From Luteibacter rhizovicinus (lineage in GTDB: Bacteria; Pseudomonadota; Gammaproteobacteria; Xanthomonadales; Rhodanobacteraceae): a stretch of DNA of 64,000 nucleotides. The notes below the pieces were generated by a model. That model was not told the DNA's origin and did no database searches. It worked only from the letters and a program-made list of their open reading frames with translations. The stretch is taken from NCBI RefSeq assembly GCF_004342265.1, contig NZ_SMCS01000008.1, positions 1-64,000 on the forward strand, given 5' to 3'. The position numbers and the translations under genes are program-made. This document shows positions 9,358 to 17,674 of the stretch, in pieces (within the stretch, counting starts at the first letter, position 1; every line of letters starts with the position of its first letter).

Positions 9358-10740
9358 TCAGCCTAGCGGGCGTACGCGGAAGTTGCGGCCCTTGATCTTG
9401 CCCGCGCGCAGCCGTTCCAGAGCTTTGTTCGCCAGGTCGCGACTGATAGCGACATAAGCGCGCGTCGCGAAGACGTCGATTTTGCCGATGTCCTTCGCTG
9501 CGAGGCCCGCATCGCCCGTGAGTGCGCCGAGAATGTCGCCGGGGCGGAGCTTGTCCTTGCGGCCAGCGTCGATCACCACGGTTTTCATCGGCGCGAGGTT
9601 CAGTACCTTGCGCGCGCCGACGACGGGCTTCGCCGGATAACGCTTGATCCGGGTGCCAAGACGTTCCTCGATGGTCGCGATCTTCGGCAGGTCGCGCGAT
9701 CCGGCGAGCGTAATCGCCAGTCCGCTGTTACCCGCGCGGCCCGTGCGTCCGATGCGGTGCGTATGCGTGTCCGCATCGTGCGCGACGTCGTAACTGACCA
9801 CCAGCGGCAACGCTGCGATATCCAGGCCGCGCGCAGCGACGTCGGTGGCGATGAGAATCGAACAGCTGCGATTGGCGAACTGCACGAGCACCTCGTCGCG
9901 ATCGCGTTGTTCCAGATCGCCGTGTAACGCCAGTGCGGAAAACCCACGCCGGTCCAGCTCGGCGGCAAGCGTCTCGGTATCCTTGCGCATATTGCAGAAC
10001 ACCAGCGCGGCTTCGGGTCGTTCGTGCGTAATGATCTGCGACAGGGTATCGACTTTCTGCGACGGCTCGACCTCGACGACACGCTGCTCGATGGTCGCTT
10101 CGCTATGTGGCGTATCGACGGTCACCGTGACCGGATCGCGCTGAACTCGGCCGCTGACCGCGCGGATCTCGTCGGGATAGGTGGCCGAGAACAGCAGGGT
10201 CTGATGGTGTTTGGAAATGCGCGACACGATGTCGTCGATCGCTTCTTCGAAACCCATGTCGAGCATGCGGTCGGCTTCGTCGAGCACGAAGGTTTTCACG
10301 CCACCCGCGTGAAGACTGCCGCGCTTCAGGTGTTCCTGCACACGGCCTGGCGTGCCCACGACGACGTGCGGGTCGTGTTCGAGCGAGGCCAGCTGTGGTC
10401 CCAGCGGCATGCCGCCGCACAGCGTCAGTAGCTTCACGTTCGGAATATTGGCCGCCAGCTTGCGGATGGCTTTGCTGACCTGGTCGGCCAGTTCGCGGGT
10501 AGGGCAGAGCACCAGCGCCTGCAATCGAATGGTGTCCACATTCAGATGCTGAAGCAGCCCGAGGGCGAACGCCGCTGTCTTGCCGCTGCCGGTCTGTGCC
10601 TGCGCAATGACGTCCTTGCCCTCGAGGATCGGAGGAAGGCTGGCCGCCTGGATAGGCGTCATGCCTGGGTAGCCAAGGGCTTCCACTGCGGCGAGCAAGG
10701 CGGGTTTGAGGGCGAGCTGGTTGAAGGCGGTCATGTCCAT
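9358..10740 (-). CDS. dbpA: ATP-dependent RNA helicase DbpA
   Basis: A 460-residue DEAD-box helicase: Q-motif region with GYPGMTPIQ, Walker A AQTGSGKT (residues 48-55), DEADRMLDMGF, SAT, and HRIGRTGRAG. The C-terminal about 75 residues (KDKLRPGDILGALTGDAGL, then IGKIDVF) form the DbpA RNA-binding domain that recognises hairpin 92 of 23S rRNA, so DbpA is preferred over other DEAD-box paralogues. Role: 50S subunit assembly in the cytoplasm. Start could be the first ATG or the third codon (MTAF); no clear ribosome site distinguishes them. Confidence 0.94.
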   Translation of the reverse strand: MDMTAFNQLALKPALLAAVEALGYPGMTPIQAASLPPILEGKDVIAQAQTGSGKTAAFALGLLQHLNVDTIRLQALVLCPTRELADQVSKAIRKLAANIPNVKLLTLCGGMPLGPQLASLEHDPHVVVGTPGRVQEHLKRGSLHAGGVKTFVLDEADRMLDMGFEEAIDDIVSRISKHHQTLLFSATYPDEIRAVSGRVQRDPVTVTVDTPHSEATIEQRVVEVEPSQKVDTLSQIITHERPEAALVFCNMRKDTETLAAELDRRGFSALALHGDLEQRDRDEVLVQFANRSCSILIATDVAARGLDIAALPLVVSYDVAHDADTHTHRIGRTGRAGNSGLAITLAGSRDLPKIATIEERLGTRIKRYPAKPVVGARKVLNLAPMKTVVIDAGRKDKLRPGDILGALTGDAGLAAKDIGKIDVFATRAYVAISRDLANKALERLRAGKIKGRNFRVRPLG

Positions 10741-10908
10741 ATGATCGCATCTATGGAGGCCAGGCGCAGGATCGCGCGCTGTTCAGGGATAGGGAGCATG
10801 TGCATGCCTGGGCGACGCGGGTACGAAACTGATGCTACCCAGTGTATTGCCCTGAGCGTGAAGGGGCATTTCCTGACAGCCATCCACGGGCGGATTCGAC
10901 ATTCTCTC

Positions 10909-10934
10909 GATCCGCATTTTTACCCGTGCGGATC
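10909..10934. promoter_or_regulatory. Perfect inverted repeat upstream of the first exported gene pair
   Basis: GATCCGCA (10909-10916) and TGCGGATC (10927-10934) form 8-bp perfect arms around a 10-base spacer, 36 bases before the start codon at 10971. It could be an operator or a leader hairpin for the downstream operon; no matching copy was noticed before the second pair. Function is inference. Confidence 0.4.
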
Positions 10935-10970
10935 GCTCTTCCTCCCCCTCCCCAGAAGAAGAAACCAAGC

Positions 10971-12092
10971 ATGAAAAGATGGACGCGCTTTACCTGTGTG
11001 ATGGCATGGATGCCTATATCCGCCATCGCGCAGACTCCCCTTGTCGAAAGAGACTTTGTCGAAGTGCTGATGGAAGAGACGTCGGCGCTGGATGGCGACG
11101 ATGTCATTGAGCTCAGCGACGACTATGCGGCGAAGCTGATGTTGAAAACCGATTCGATCTACAGCGACCTGCGCCCCGTTCCGAATACTCCGCCGAGCCC
11201 CGCCTGGGCGACTGCACTAATCAAGGCAAGGCCATGGAATCCTCTTTCTCCCGAGCAGGGATGGGCGGCATTCGCGCTACGCATGGGCCTGACAAGGGCC
11301 CGGCCTTTGATCGAAGTGCGGGTCGATCGCGGTTATAGCGATCTTGACAGATTGATCGGTGCGAGCGCGACGAAAGCGGCGATCGATCGCGATATCTTCA
11401 ATACCGTCCTCGATATGTTCGACTACAGCAAGGCATCCATCGCAGCGAACTATGCCGTTGGCGCGCAGTTGCTTCGGGAAATGGCCGCGCGCGTCGATCC
11501 GTCCGAGCATGCCGGGCAGAACATCCGGCCAGAAGTGCTTCAGCGGTTCATGAAGCACGCACACTATTCGCAGATTTCCGAAGAAGACGGCGAATACCTT
11601 CTCAGCGTACTCGATTCCGAGATTCGCGCGTTCGAGCCGGGGGTATCGCCTTCGACGCAGCAACCCTATATCCCCGCTCATTTCCGCGTTGCCCGGCTCG
11701 CCGCCGCTTACTACATGAAATCCGGTTATATGACTCCTCGACAGTCGCCCTGTTTGCCGTCCGGCGACGAAAATCCGGGTCATGCGGGTCTTGGTATGGA
11801 CATCGACGCAAAGGAAATCTGTTTCTCCGCCGCTACCGATCGCGCGACGCACGCATGGTTTGTGCGTCACCTTGCCGATCAGGAGCAAGGCATCAAGCGA
11901 TACTCGACAAGCGACGACGATCCGGCGATCTTCAAGCTGCTTCGACCGGCCAGCATCATTGTGGAAGCTTTGGATATCGCGAATTTCACCAGGTTCGCGC
12001 TCTCTTCGCGAATTTTCGCCAAGAAAACATCATGGGCGCGTCCGGGCGTCAATCGTCTTCCCACGAAAATAAACAGGATGTGCAAGAAATGA
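10971..12092 (+). CDS. Exported protein of unknown function, first member of pair 1 (partner of deaminase-like protein)
   Basis: A 373-residue protein not matched to a named family. It has a Sec signal peptide (MKRWTRFTCVMAW..., likely cleaved after AIAQ), so the mature protein should be periplasmic or secreted. It is clearly paralogous to the product of 13111-14268: shared blocks include LSDDY near residue 45, GASATKAAIDRDIF, ASIAANYAVGAQLL, HFRVARLAAAYY and ATDRATHAWFVR. Two conserved cysteines flank the latter blocks and may form a disulfide. The start at 10971 gives the signal peptide; the frame open from 10842 would bury it. The stop overlaps the next ATG (ATGA), so it is translationally coupled to the deaminase-like protein. 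A cognate immunity or chaperone role is possible but unproven. Confidence 0.8.
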   Translation: MKRWTRFTCVMAWMPISAIAQTPLVERDFVEVLMEETSALDGDDVIELSDDYAAKLMLKTDSIYSDLRPVPNTPPSPAWATALIKARPWNPLSPEQGWAAFALRMGLTRARPLIEVRVDRGYSDLDRLIGASATKAAIDRDIFNTVLDMFDYSKASIAANYAVGAQLLREMAARVDPSEHAGQNIRPEVLQRFMKHAHYSQISEEDGEYLLSVLDSEIRAFEPGVSPSTQQPYIPAHFRVARLAAAYYMKSGYMTPRQSPCLPSGDENPGHAGLGMDIDAKEICFSAATDRATHAWFVRHLADQEQGIKRYSTSDDDPAIFKLLRPASIIVEALDIANFTRFALSSRIFAKKTSWARPGVNRLPTKINRMCKK

Positions 12093-12928
12093 AAAGTCAT
12101 ACTATTTCGTGGCATCCGATGCGCCGAATCGTTGCTGGCATCGCCACCGGCGCGATGCTTCTGGTGGCCTCTGGCGGAGCTTTCGCGCAGTCCGTAGAGC
12201 TGATTCCCGTCGATAAGGTCGATGCCGATGCCCTCGGCGCCTTGATGGATACCTATGGCTATCATCTGCGCACCGCCGATCGATGGATCAAAGCCAATAC
12301 GACGCCGGAACAGCGCATTCGAAGTACGTTCAATAAAGTCGAAACGAATTTCAAATACGCGACGATCGCCCGTTTCGAATACACGTACGTAGGAACCGAT
12401 GGAAATACCCATACCAAGGTGTATCACTCGAAGTCGGGTCCGGATGTGTCCAAGGCATTTTATGGCGATGGACCGTTGCCGCCGGGTGTCGAGAACGTCG
12501 AAAAATTCTTCCCTCTCGCGGACGAATACAGCAGGGCCTCACCAGGAAACGAATCGAAATCGAAGATCCCTTCGTCGCCCGCTGGCGGTAAGGACCGCGC
12601 AACGGATGCCGAGCTAAAGGCCGTGCGTACTATCGAGGCCGATATCGTGGAAGGGCGTGTTCCTGGGCAGGGCAGCGTGAAAGGGTTCGTCAGCAAGGAT
12701 CTTTGCGATTCCTGCGATAACGCAGTCCGTGTTTTCGCCAAGGAATACAACATCGACGTGAAAATCGACTACTTCAGGGAAGTAGGCACGCCTATCGAGG
12801 TCGAGTTCACCAGCCTGCGCAAGCAAGCCGTGAATCAGGTGAGGAATGTACGGAACGCACCCCAGCCGATGTTCACTCTGGACGACGAGTACAAAGGAGC
12901 GGTCGGTTGTATCCGGGTCGGTGCATGA
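12089..12928 (+). CDS. Exported protein with C-terminal deaminase-like domain, pair 1
   Basis: A 279-residue protein with a Sec signal peptide (hydrophobic stretch about residues 12-33, cleavage after AFAQ). The C-terminal domain from about residue 165 shows the zinc-deaminase signature: DAELKAV (Asp173-Ala-Glu175), a beta-strand SVKGFVSKDL, then Cys206-Asp-Ser-Cys209 heading a helix, then NIDVKIDYF. This D-x-E ... C-x-x-C layout is that of the deaminase toxins found in polymorphic toxin systems. The N-terminal part (residues 34-150) is shared with the paralogue at 14271-15200 in outline (YGYHLRTADRWI; ARFEYTYVGTDG). The target (nucleic acid, nucleotide or other) cannot be told. Coupled to the upstream gene by ATGA. 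Confidence 0.75.
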   Translation: MKSHTISWHPMRRIVAGIATGAMLLVASGGAFAQSVELIPVDKVDADALGALMDTYGYHLRTADRWIKANTTPEQRIRSTFNKVETNFKYATIARFEYTYVGTDGNTHTKVYHSKSGPDVSKAFYGDGPLPPGVENVEKFFPLADEYSRASPGNESKSKIPSSPAGGKDRATDAELKAVRTIEADIVEGRVPGQGSVKGFVSKDLCDSCDNAVRVFAKEYNIDVKIDYFREVGTPIEVEFTSLRKQAVNQVRNVRNAPQPMFTLDDEYKGAVGCIRVGA

Positions 12929-12944
12929 TGCGTTCATGACATGG

Positions 12945-12963
12945 CGCCCGGGACGCCCGGGCG
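12945..12963. terminator. GC-rich hairpin between the two exported gene pairs
   Basis: CGCCCGGG (12945-12952) and CCCGGGCG (12956-12963) pair perfectly around a 3-base loop, 16 bases after the stop of pair 1. There is no following T-tract, so it may attenuate or stabilise transcripts rather than act as a full intrinsic terminator. Confidence 0.45.
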
Positions 12964-13110
12964 TGTCCGGTTCGAAGACTACCGGTATTGCAATAGTTCG
13001 CCTGCTATATGGGTGACGACGGCCGATGCCGATCAGTCGGGTTTCTCGTTGCAATGCGTGTTCTGCCGTCACTTCAGGCGGCAGAACATCCTGCGGGAGA
13101 AAGAGAGCCT

Positions 13111-14268
13111 ATGAAGCCATGGCCGCGATTCGTGCTGTTTGCCAGCGTTCTTCCTTTCACTGCCACGGCGGCGCCTCCGCCGCCTGGCGATTTCCTCAAG
13201 GTCCTGCTCCACGAGCGCATATCGGTCGAAGGCGCGCATTTGGCTGTGGCCCTTTCCGACGACGACTACATTCGCGCGTGGATGATCGATCCGGTGTCGC
13301 CGTATTCGGGGATCAAGGAAGGCTCACGCTACACGCCCGGTGCAGCGGTACTGCAGGCGATTGCCTCCGTTTCGGTTCCCGGGCATCCCATGAGCGTCGA
13401 AGGGGCCATTGACGCTGCGCTTTGGGATTACGGCAGCACGAAAGCCCGGCTAAACGACGATATTCCTCTTTCGGCGCTTCCTTCGCGCTTCACAAATGTT
13501 TTCGCCGGTGCCAGCGCGGTGAAAGCCGGTATAGAACCGGATATCTTCTTCAAAGCGCTGGCCCTGACGGGCGAAGAGAATCATATTGTCGCCGCGAATT
13601 ACGCCGTTGCGGTGCAGACACTCAAAGAGCTGCTTGACGGTGCTCCGGCGGAGAGACATTTCGCTCTGGGGCTTCGGAAGGACATCCTGACCCGATTTCT
13701 CGATACGAACGGTCCGCAAGATTTGCCGGACTACGATCGGTTCTATCTTATGCGGCTTCTGGATGGCGAAATGTCCCGCTGGAAGGCGGGTGGCCTGAGT
13801 GCGTACGGCATTCGCGAACTTCCCGCGGTACTGCGTGTGGCGCGTGCAGCGGCGGCGTTCCGCGATCTGGCGCCTTACGACAACGGTCAGCCCTGCAATG
13901 CCGATGGCACGTTCCGCAGCTACATCGCAGGTGGAGGGGGCGCCGATTTACGGCCGTTGTGCCATGTGGATGCCACTGATCGCGCGGTCTACGCGTGGTA
14001 TGTCCGCGATTATCGGGAGCAGATCGTTTCGCGGGAGCCGAAGGGCGATAGCTCGACGCTATTCATCGACAGGATGATCGGACCGATGCTCAACATGCGT
14101 CAGGGCCGGTTGGGTAGTCTTTCGCCTCACATGTCGGGATTCACGTCCCGGGTGGAGGTGTTCGAGGCGAAGATGGCGAAACAGTTGTTGGCCGAGGGGA
14201 AAATAGCGGCACTGGATGCGGAAGTGGTGTCCGACCGTGCGTTGCGACTCACGTGCGGGAGGATTTGA
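13111..14268 (+). CDS. Exported protein of unknown function, first member of pair 2
   Basis: A 385-residue paralogue of the product of 10971-12092. Signal peptide MKPWPRFVLFASVLPF..., likely cleaved after ATA or TAA. Conserved blocks in the same order: DFLKVLL, LSDDDYIRAW, GASAVKAGIEPDIF, HIVAANYAVAVQTL, DGEMSRW, VLRVARAAAAF, then PC...C and ATDRAVYAWYVRDY. The start at 13111 has a purine-rich site (GGGAGAAAGAGAG) just upstream and gives a good signal peptide; the frame open from 13009 does not. Two bases separate its stop from the next start. No catalytic motif recognised; the family is unknown to me. Confidence 0.8.
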   Translation: MKPWPRFVLFASVLPFTATAAPPPPGDFLKVLLHERISVEGAHLAVALSDDDYIRAWMIDPVSPYSGIKEGSRYTPGAAVLQAIASVSVPGHPMSVEGAIDAALWDYGSTKARLNDDIPLSALPSRFTNVFAGASAVKAGIEPDIFFKALALTGEENHIVAANYAVAVQTLKELLDGAPAERHFALGLRKDILTRFLDTNGPQDLPDYDRFYLMRLLDGEMSRWKAGGLSAYGIRELPAVLRVARAAAAFRDLAPYDNGQPCNADGTFRSYIAGGGGADLRPLCHVDATDRAVYAWYVRDYREQIVSREPKGDSSTLFIDRMIGPMLNMRQGRLGSLSPHMSGFTSRVEVFEAKMAKQLLAEGKIAALDAEVVSDRALRLTCGRI

Positions 14269-14270
14269 GC

Positions 14271-15200
14271 ATGTCGATGATCGGACCATGCAAGAAGGCC
14301 TTCGTGGCCTTGCTGTTCGCGTTTTTTCTCATCGGCCGCCAGGGCATCGCGGGCTCTCTGCATAAAGAGGAGGTCAGCAGTACGACCAGTCCCATGGTCG
14401 TATCGGCTCTGGCATCGAGCTTCGACTACTATGCGACCGCGCTGGACCGCTGGCTCTATGAAGCCAGCAATCCGGTTATCTCCAGCGTGGTGCGCGGCGA
14501 TGTACGCCCTTATGAACACGTGGTCCTTCGTGGCACGATCGCCCAGTTCGAATTTACGGCGACGCGCAATGGGGTCATCGATACGCGCGTTTACAACGCC
14601 ATGTCGGGATGGGATTTCGATTCGCACGTAGCGCCGAATCTCGTGCCTCCGCAGAGCGGAGTGGAAGCATTCTTTCGCGGAGATCCCGTTATCACCCGCG
14701 CGGTGCTGGTTCCCGATGCGACCATTCAAGTTCAGCCGGTGGAAGGCGAACCGAAGCCGGACTCGCACCAGGCGGATGCGGAGCTGAAAGCTGTCCAGAC
14801 CATCGAACGCGATATAAGAGCCGACAGGGAACGTGGTGTCGAGCTTAGCGGTGGAACCATACGGGCTGTGGTGAGCCAGCCGATGTGTACTTCATGCGAA
14901 GCCGCTGTCCAGGCTCTGGCGGACAGGTACGATGTCGATATCTTCGTGATCTACCTCCACCACACGAATACCGCCGAAATAGACGTGTTGCGGCAAGCGC
15001 GCAAGGAATACATGAAAAGCCTCTGGAACGAACTGCGCTTGCGCCGCATCGCGGCGGGGACGTCCACGGAGGATCAGAATCCGCCTCCTACAGGGGAGGT
15101 CGGAGACGATGAGGTGTTCGCCACGTGTCCGGTGCCCGCGAACCTGAGACAGCGGGCGATGTGGGCTACCACTGCGTCCGCTGCGGCAGCAGGCCCTTGA
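14271..15200 (+). CDS. Exported protein with C-terminal deaminase-like domain, pair 2
   Basis: A 309-residue protein with a Sec-type signal peptide (VALLFAFFLIGRQGIAG). It is paralogous to 12089-12928: DAELKAVQTIERDI with Asp169 and Glu171, strand GTIRAVVSQPM, Cys206-Thr-Ser-Cys209, then YDVDIFVIYL. The two cysteines fall at exactly the same residue numbers as in pair 1. A tail of about 40 residues beyond the deaminase-like domain is unlike pair 1, and its last codons overlap the 3' end of convergent rluF by 35 bases. The start has a good site (GGGAGGA at 14258-14264). Likely exported toxin or enzyme; activity not demonstrable from sequence. Confidence 0.73.
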   Translation: MSMIGPCKKAFVALLFAFFLIGRQGIAGSLHKEEVSSTTSPMVVSALASSFDYYATALDRWLYEASNPVISSVVRGDVRPYEHVVLRGTIAQFEFTATRNGVIDTRVYNAMSGWDFDSHVAPNLVPPQSGVEAFFRGDPVITRAVLVPDATIQVQPVEGEPKPDSHQADAELKAVQTIERDIRADRERGVELSGGTIRAVVSQPMCTSCEAAVQALADRYDVDIFVIYLHHTNTAEIDVLRQARKEYMKSLWNELRLRRIAAGTSTEDQNPPPTGEVGDDEVFATCPVPANLRQRAMWATTASAAAAGP

Positions 15201-15885
15201 GCTCGGCTTCGGTCAGGTTGCGCCACTGGCCGATCTTCAGGTGCCCCAGCTTCACGTTGACGATGCGTACGCGGCGAAGCTGGGTTACGCGATAGCCGAA
15301 CTCGGCGGCCATCAGACGGATCTGGCGATTCAGGCCCTGCGTAAGCACGATGGAGAAGCCGTACTTCGCGATGCGACGCGTGCGGCATGGTTTCGTCATT
15401 TGTCCATGGATGCGCACGCCCTTGGCCATGGCGGACAGGAACTCGTCGGTGACGGCTTTGTTTACGGCCACGAGATATTCCTTCTCGTGGCCGTTCTCGG
15501 CACGCAGGATCTCGTTGACGATGTCGCCGTTGCTGGTCAGCAGAATCAGCCCTTCCGAATCTTTGTCCAGTCGGCCGATGGGGAAAATGCGCTGTGCGTG
15601 ATCCACGAAGTCGACGATATTGCCGTCGACGGTCTGGTCGGTGGTGCAAGTAATGCCGACCGGTTTGTTCAGCGCGATATAGATGGCACGATTTTTCGGC
15701 GAGGCTGGCGCCAGCGTGCGCGCGACGACGACTTCTCCGTCGACGCGCACGATATCGCCGTCCAGCGCCTTGGCGCCCATGCCGACGACGGCGTCATTGA
15801 TCGTGACGCGGCCGGCGACCAATAGTTCGTCGGCTTCGCGGCGCGAGCAGATCCCCGCTTCACTGATGTACTTATTGACGCGCAT
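15166..15885 (-). CDS. rluF: 23S rRNA pseudouridine synthase RluF-type
   Basis: A 239-residue protein of the RsuA/RluB/E/F family. An N-terminal S4 RNA-binding domain (MRVNKYISEAGICSRREAD) is followed by the catalytic domain with GRLDKDSEGL, where the Asp is the nucleophile, and the family motif LTQGLNRQIRLMAAEFGY, which is typical of RluF. It isomerises uridine in 23S rRNA (position 2604 in E. coli). It is shorter than E. coli RluF (about 290) because the C-terminal extension is absent. The 3' end overlaps the convergent exported deaminase-like gene. Confidence 0.9.
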   Translation of the reverse strand: MRVNKYISEAGICSRREADELLVAGRVTINDAVVGMGAKALDGDIVRVDGEVVVARTLAPASPKNRAIYIALNKPVGITCTTDQTVDGNIVDFVDHAQRIFPIGRLDKDSEGLILLTSNGDIVNEILRAENGHEKEYLVAVNKAVTDEFLSAMAKGVRIHGQMTKPCRTRRIAKYGFSIVLTQGLNRQIRLMAAEFGYRVTQLRRVRIVNVKLGHLKIGQWRNLTEAELKGLLPQRTQW

Positions 15886-15888
15886 CGG

Positions 15889-16662
15889 TCAGGAACGCAG
15901 ACCGACGCCGCGGCTGAGCAGGCGCAATGCGACCGCGGACAGGCCTGCGACGAAAACGAGCATCACGATGAAGGCCGTACCGATCTGCACGTCGCTGACG
16001 CCGAGTACGCCGAAGCGAAACGCGTTGACCATGTACAGGATGGGGTTGACCATCGAGATAGTGCGCCACGGCTCGCCAAGCAGATCGACCGAGTAGAAGA
16101 CGCCGCCGAGGTAGGTGAGCGGTGTGAGCACGAAGGTCGGTACAAGCGCGATATCGTCGAACTTCTTCGCGAATACCGCATTGACGAAGCCCGCAAGCGA
16201 AAACACTGTCGCGCCGAGTATCACGGACAGGATGGTGATGATCGGATGCGCGACATGCAGGTCGGTGAAGAAGAGCGCGATCACCAGTACCAACGCGCCG
16301 ACGACAACACCGCGAACCACGGCGCCAGTGACGTAACCAAGCAGGATGACCCAGTTCGGCATCGGCGAAACCAGCATCTCTTCCACGAATCGGCCGAACT
16401 TGGCGCCGAAGAACGAGCTGGAGATGTTGCCGTAGCTGTTGGTGATGATGCTCATCATCACGAGGCCCGGCACGATGTACTGCATGTAGGTAAAACCATG
16501 CATGACGCCGATGCGACTGCCGATCAGCTTGCCGAAGATGACGAAGTACAGCGTCATCGTGATTGCGGGCGGAATCAGCGTCTGCGTCCAGATGCGTGCG
16601 ATGCGCGTGATCTCGCGACGGACGATGGTGCCGAGGGCGACGAGATTGGTCGAGGTGCTCAT
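15889..16662 (-). CDS. ABC-2 type transporter permease (YadH-like)
   Basis: A 257-residue inner-membrane protein with about six hydrophobic segments and the ABC-2 permease pattern: an N-terminal amphipathic part (TIVRREITRIARIWTQTLI), TYMQYIVPGLVMM, and LTYLGGVFYSVDLL near the C-terminal third. Together with the overlapping ATPase gene (4-base overlap) it forms a two-component exporter of the YadGH class. The substrate is not known for this class and is not inferable here. Only 3 bases separate its stop from the rluF start. Confidence 0.9.
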   Translation of the reverse strand: MSTSTNLVALGTIVRREITRIARIWTQTLIPPAITMTLYFVIFGKLIGSRIGVMHGFTYMQYIVPGLVMMSIITNSYGNISSSFFGAKFGRFVEEMLVSPMPNWVILLGYVTGAVVRGVVVGALVLVIALFFTDLHVAHPIITILSVILGATVFSLAGFVNAVFAKKFDDIALVPTFVLTPLTYLGGVFYSVDLLGEPWRTISMVNPILYMVNAFRFGVLGVSDVQIGTAFIVMLVFVAGLSAVALRLLSRGVGLRS

Positions 16663-17591
16663 GCCGCGGTCTCCCGGCCGTTTTCGACCAGTCGGACAAA
16701 CAGCTCCTCGAGGCGATTGGCTTTATTGCGCATCGACGTGACGGTCACGCCGTGCGACGAAAGGGCGGAGAACAGCGAGTTGAGATCGTGCGAACGGGAC
16801 ATTTCGGCTTCGAGGGTATGGTCGTCGATCCTGCGCAGCACGACGCCGGGCAGTTCCGGCAGGGCGGCGGGTATCGTCACGGCGTCGAGTACGAAAGTCT
16901 CCACGTCGAGGGTCGACAGCAGGCTCTTCATGGACGTGTTCTGCACGATCCGGCCGTGGTCGATGATCGCGATGTTGCGGCAGAGCTGCTCGGCTTCCTC
17001 GAGGTAATGCGTGGTGAGGATGACCGTGGTGCCCGCCGCGTTGATGCCGCTGACGAACTGCCACATGGAACGGCGGATCTCGATGTCGACACCCGCGGTG
17101 GGCTCGTCGAGGATCAGCAACTTCGGCTCGTTCATCATGGCGCGGGCGATCATCAGGCGGCGCTTCATGCCGCCGGAGAGCATCCGGGCCTGATGGTGGG
17201 CCTTGTCCCACAGGCGCAGTTCCTTCAGGTACTTCTCGGCGCGTATGGCCGCTTCGACGCGACCGATGCCGTAGAAGCCGGCCTGGTTCACGCAGATGTC
17301 GAAAGGCTTCTCGAACTGGTTGAAGTTGATTTCCTGGGGTACCAGGCCAATCAGCTGCATCGCCGCGCTGCGGTTCTTGTGGATCGAGACGCCGAAAACC
17401 TCGGCTTCGCCGCTGCTGGCGTTCACCAGGGACGAAAGAATGCCGATCAGGGTGGATTTACCCGCGCCATTGGGGCCGAGCAGGGCAAAGAAATCGCCCG
17501 GCTGGACGGTCAGCGAGACGCCTTTGAGGGCCTCGACACCGTTGCCGTAGGTCTTGCGTAAATCCTTGACGTGTAAAGCGGGAGTGGTCAT
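16659..17591 (-). CDS. ABC transporter ATP-binding protein (YadG-like)
   Basis: A 310-residue ABC ATPase: Walker A GPNGAGKST (about residue 38), signature LSGGMKRRLMIARAMM, Walker B LLILDEPTAGVD, and an H-loop TTHYLEEAE. A C-terminal extension of about 80 residues is typical of ABC-2 exporters. It is the first gene of the pair with the permease and is divergent from the ferredoxin-NADP reductase gene across 83 bases, which must hold both promoters. Confidence 0.93.
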   Translation of the reverse strand: MTTPALHVKDLRKTYGNGVEALKGVSLTVQPGDFFALLGPNGAGKSTLIGILSSLVNASSGEAEVFGVSIHKNRSAAMQLIGLVPQEINFNQFEKPFDICVNQAGFYGIGRVEAAIRAEKYLKELRLWDKAHHQARMLSGGMKRRLMIARAMMNEPKLLILDEPTAGVDIEIRRSMWQFVSGINAAGTTVILTTHYLEEAEQLCRNIAIIDHGRIVQNTSMKSLLSTLDVETFVLDAVTIPAALPELPGVVLRRIDDHTLEAEMSRSHDLNSLFSALSSHGVTVTSMRNKANRLEELFVRLVENGRETAA

Positions 17592-17674
17592 GGGCTGCGC
17601 CGGACTGACAAGCCGCCTATTATACCGGGCTTTCCCACGACGACCTTGTGTCGCTCGGTCAATAGAGAGTTGCC

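Noticed and set aside
10971-15200. Toxin-antitoxin operon of the classical type II kind
   Set aside because: All four products are large and Sec-exported, unlike small cytoplasmic toxin-antitoxin pairs; a DNA-binding antitoxin is absent.
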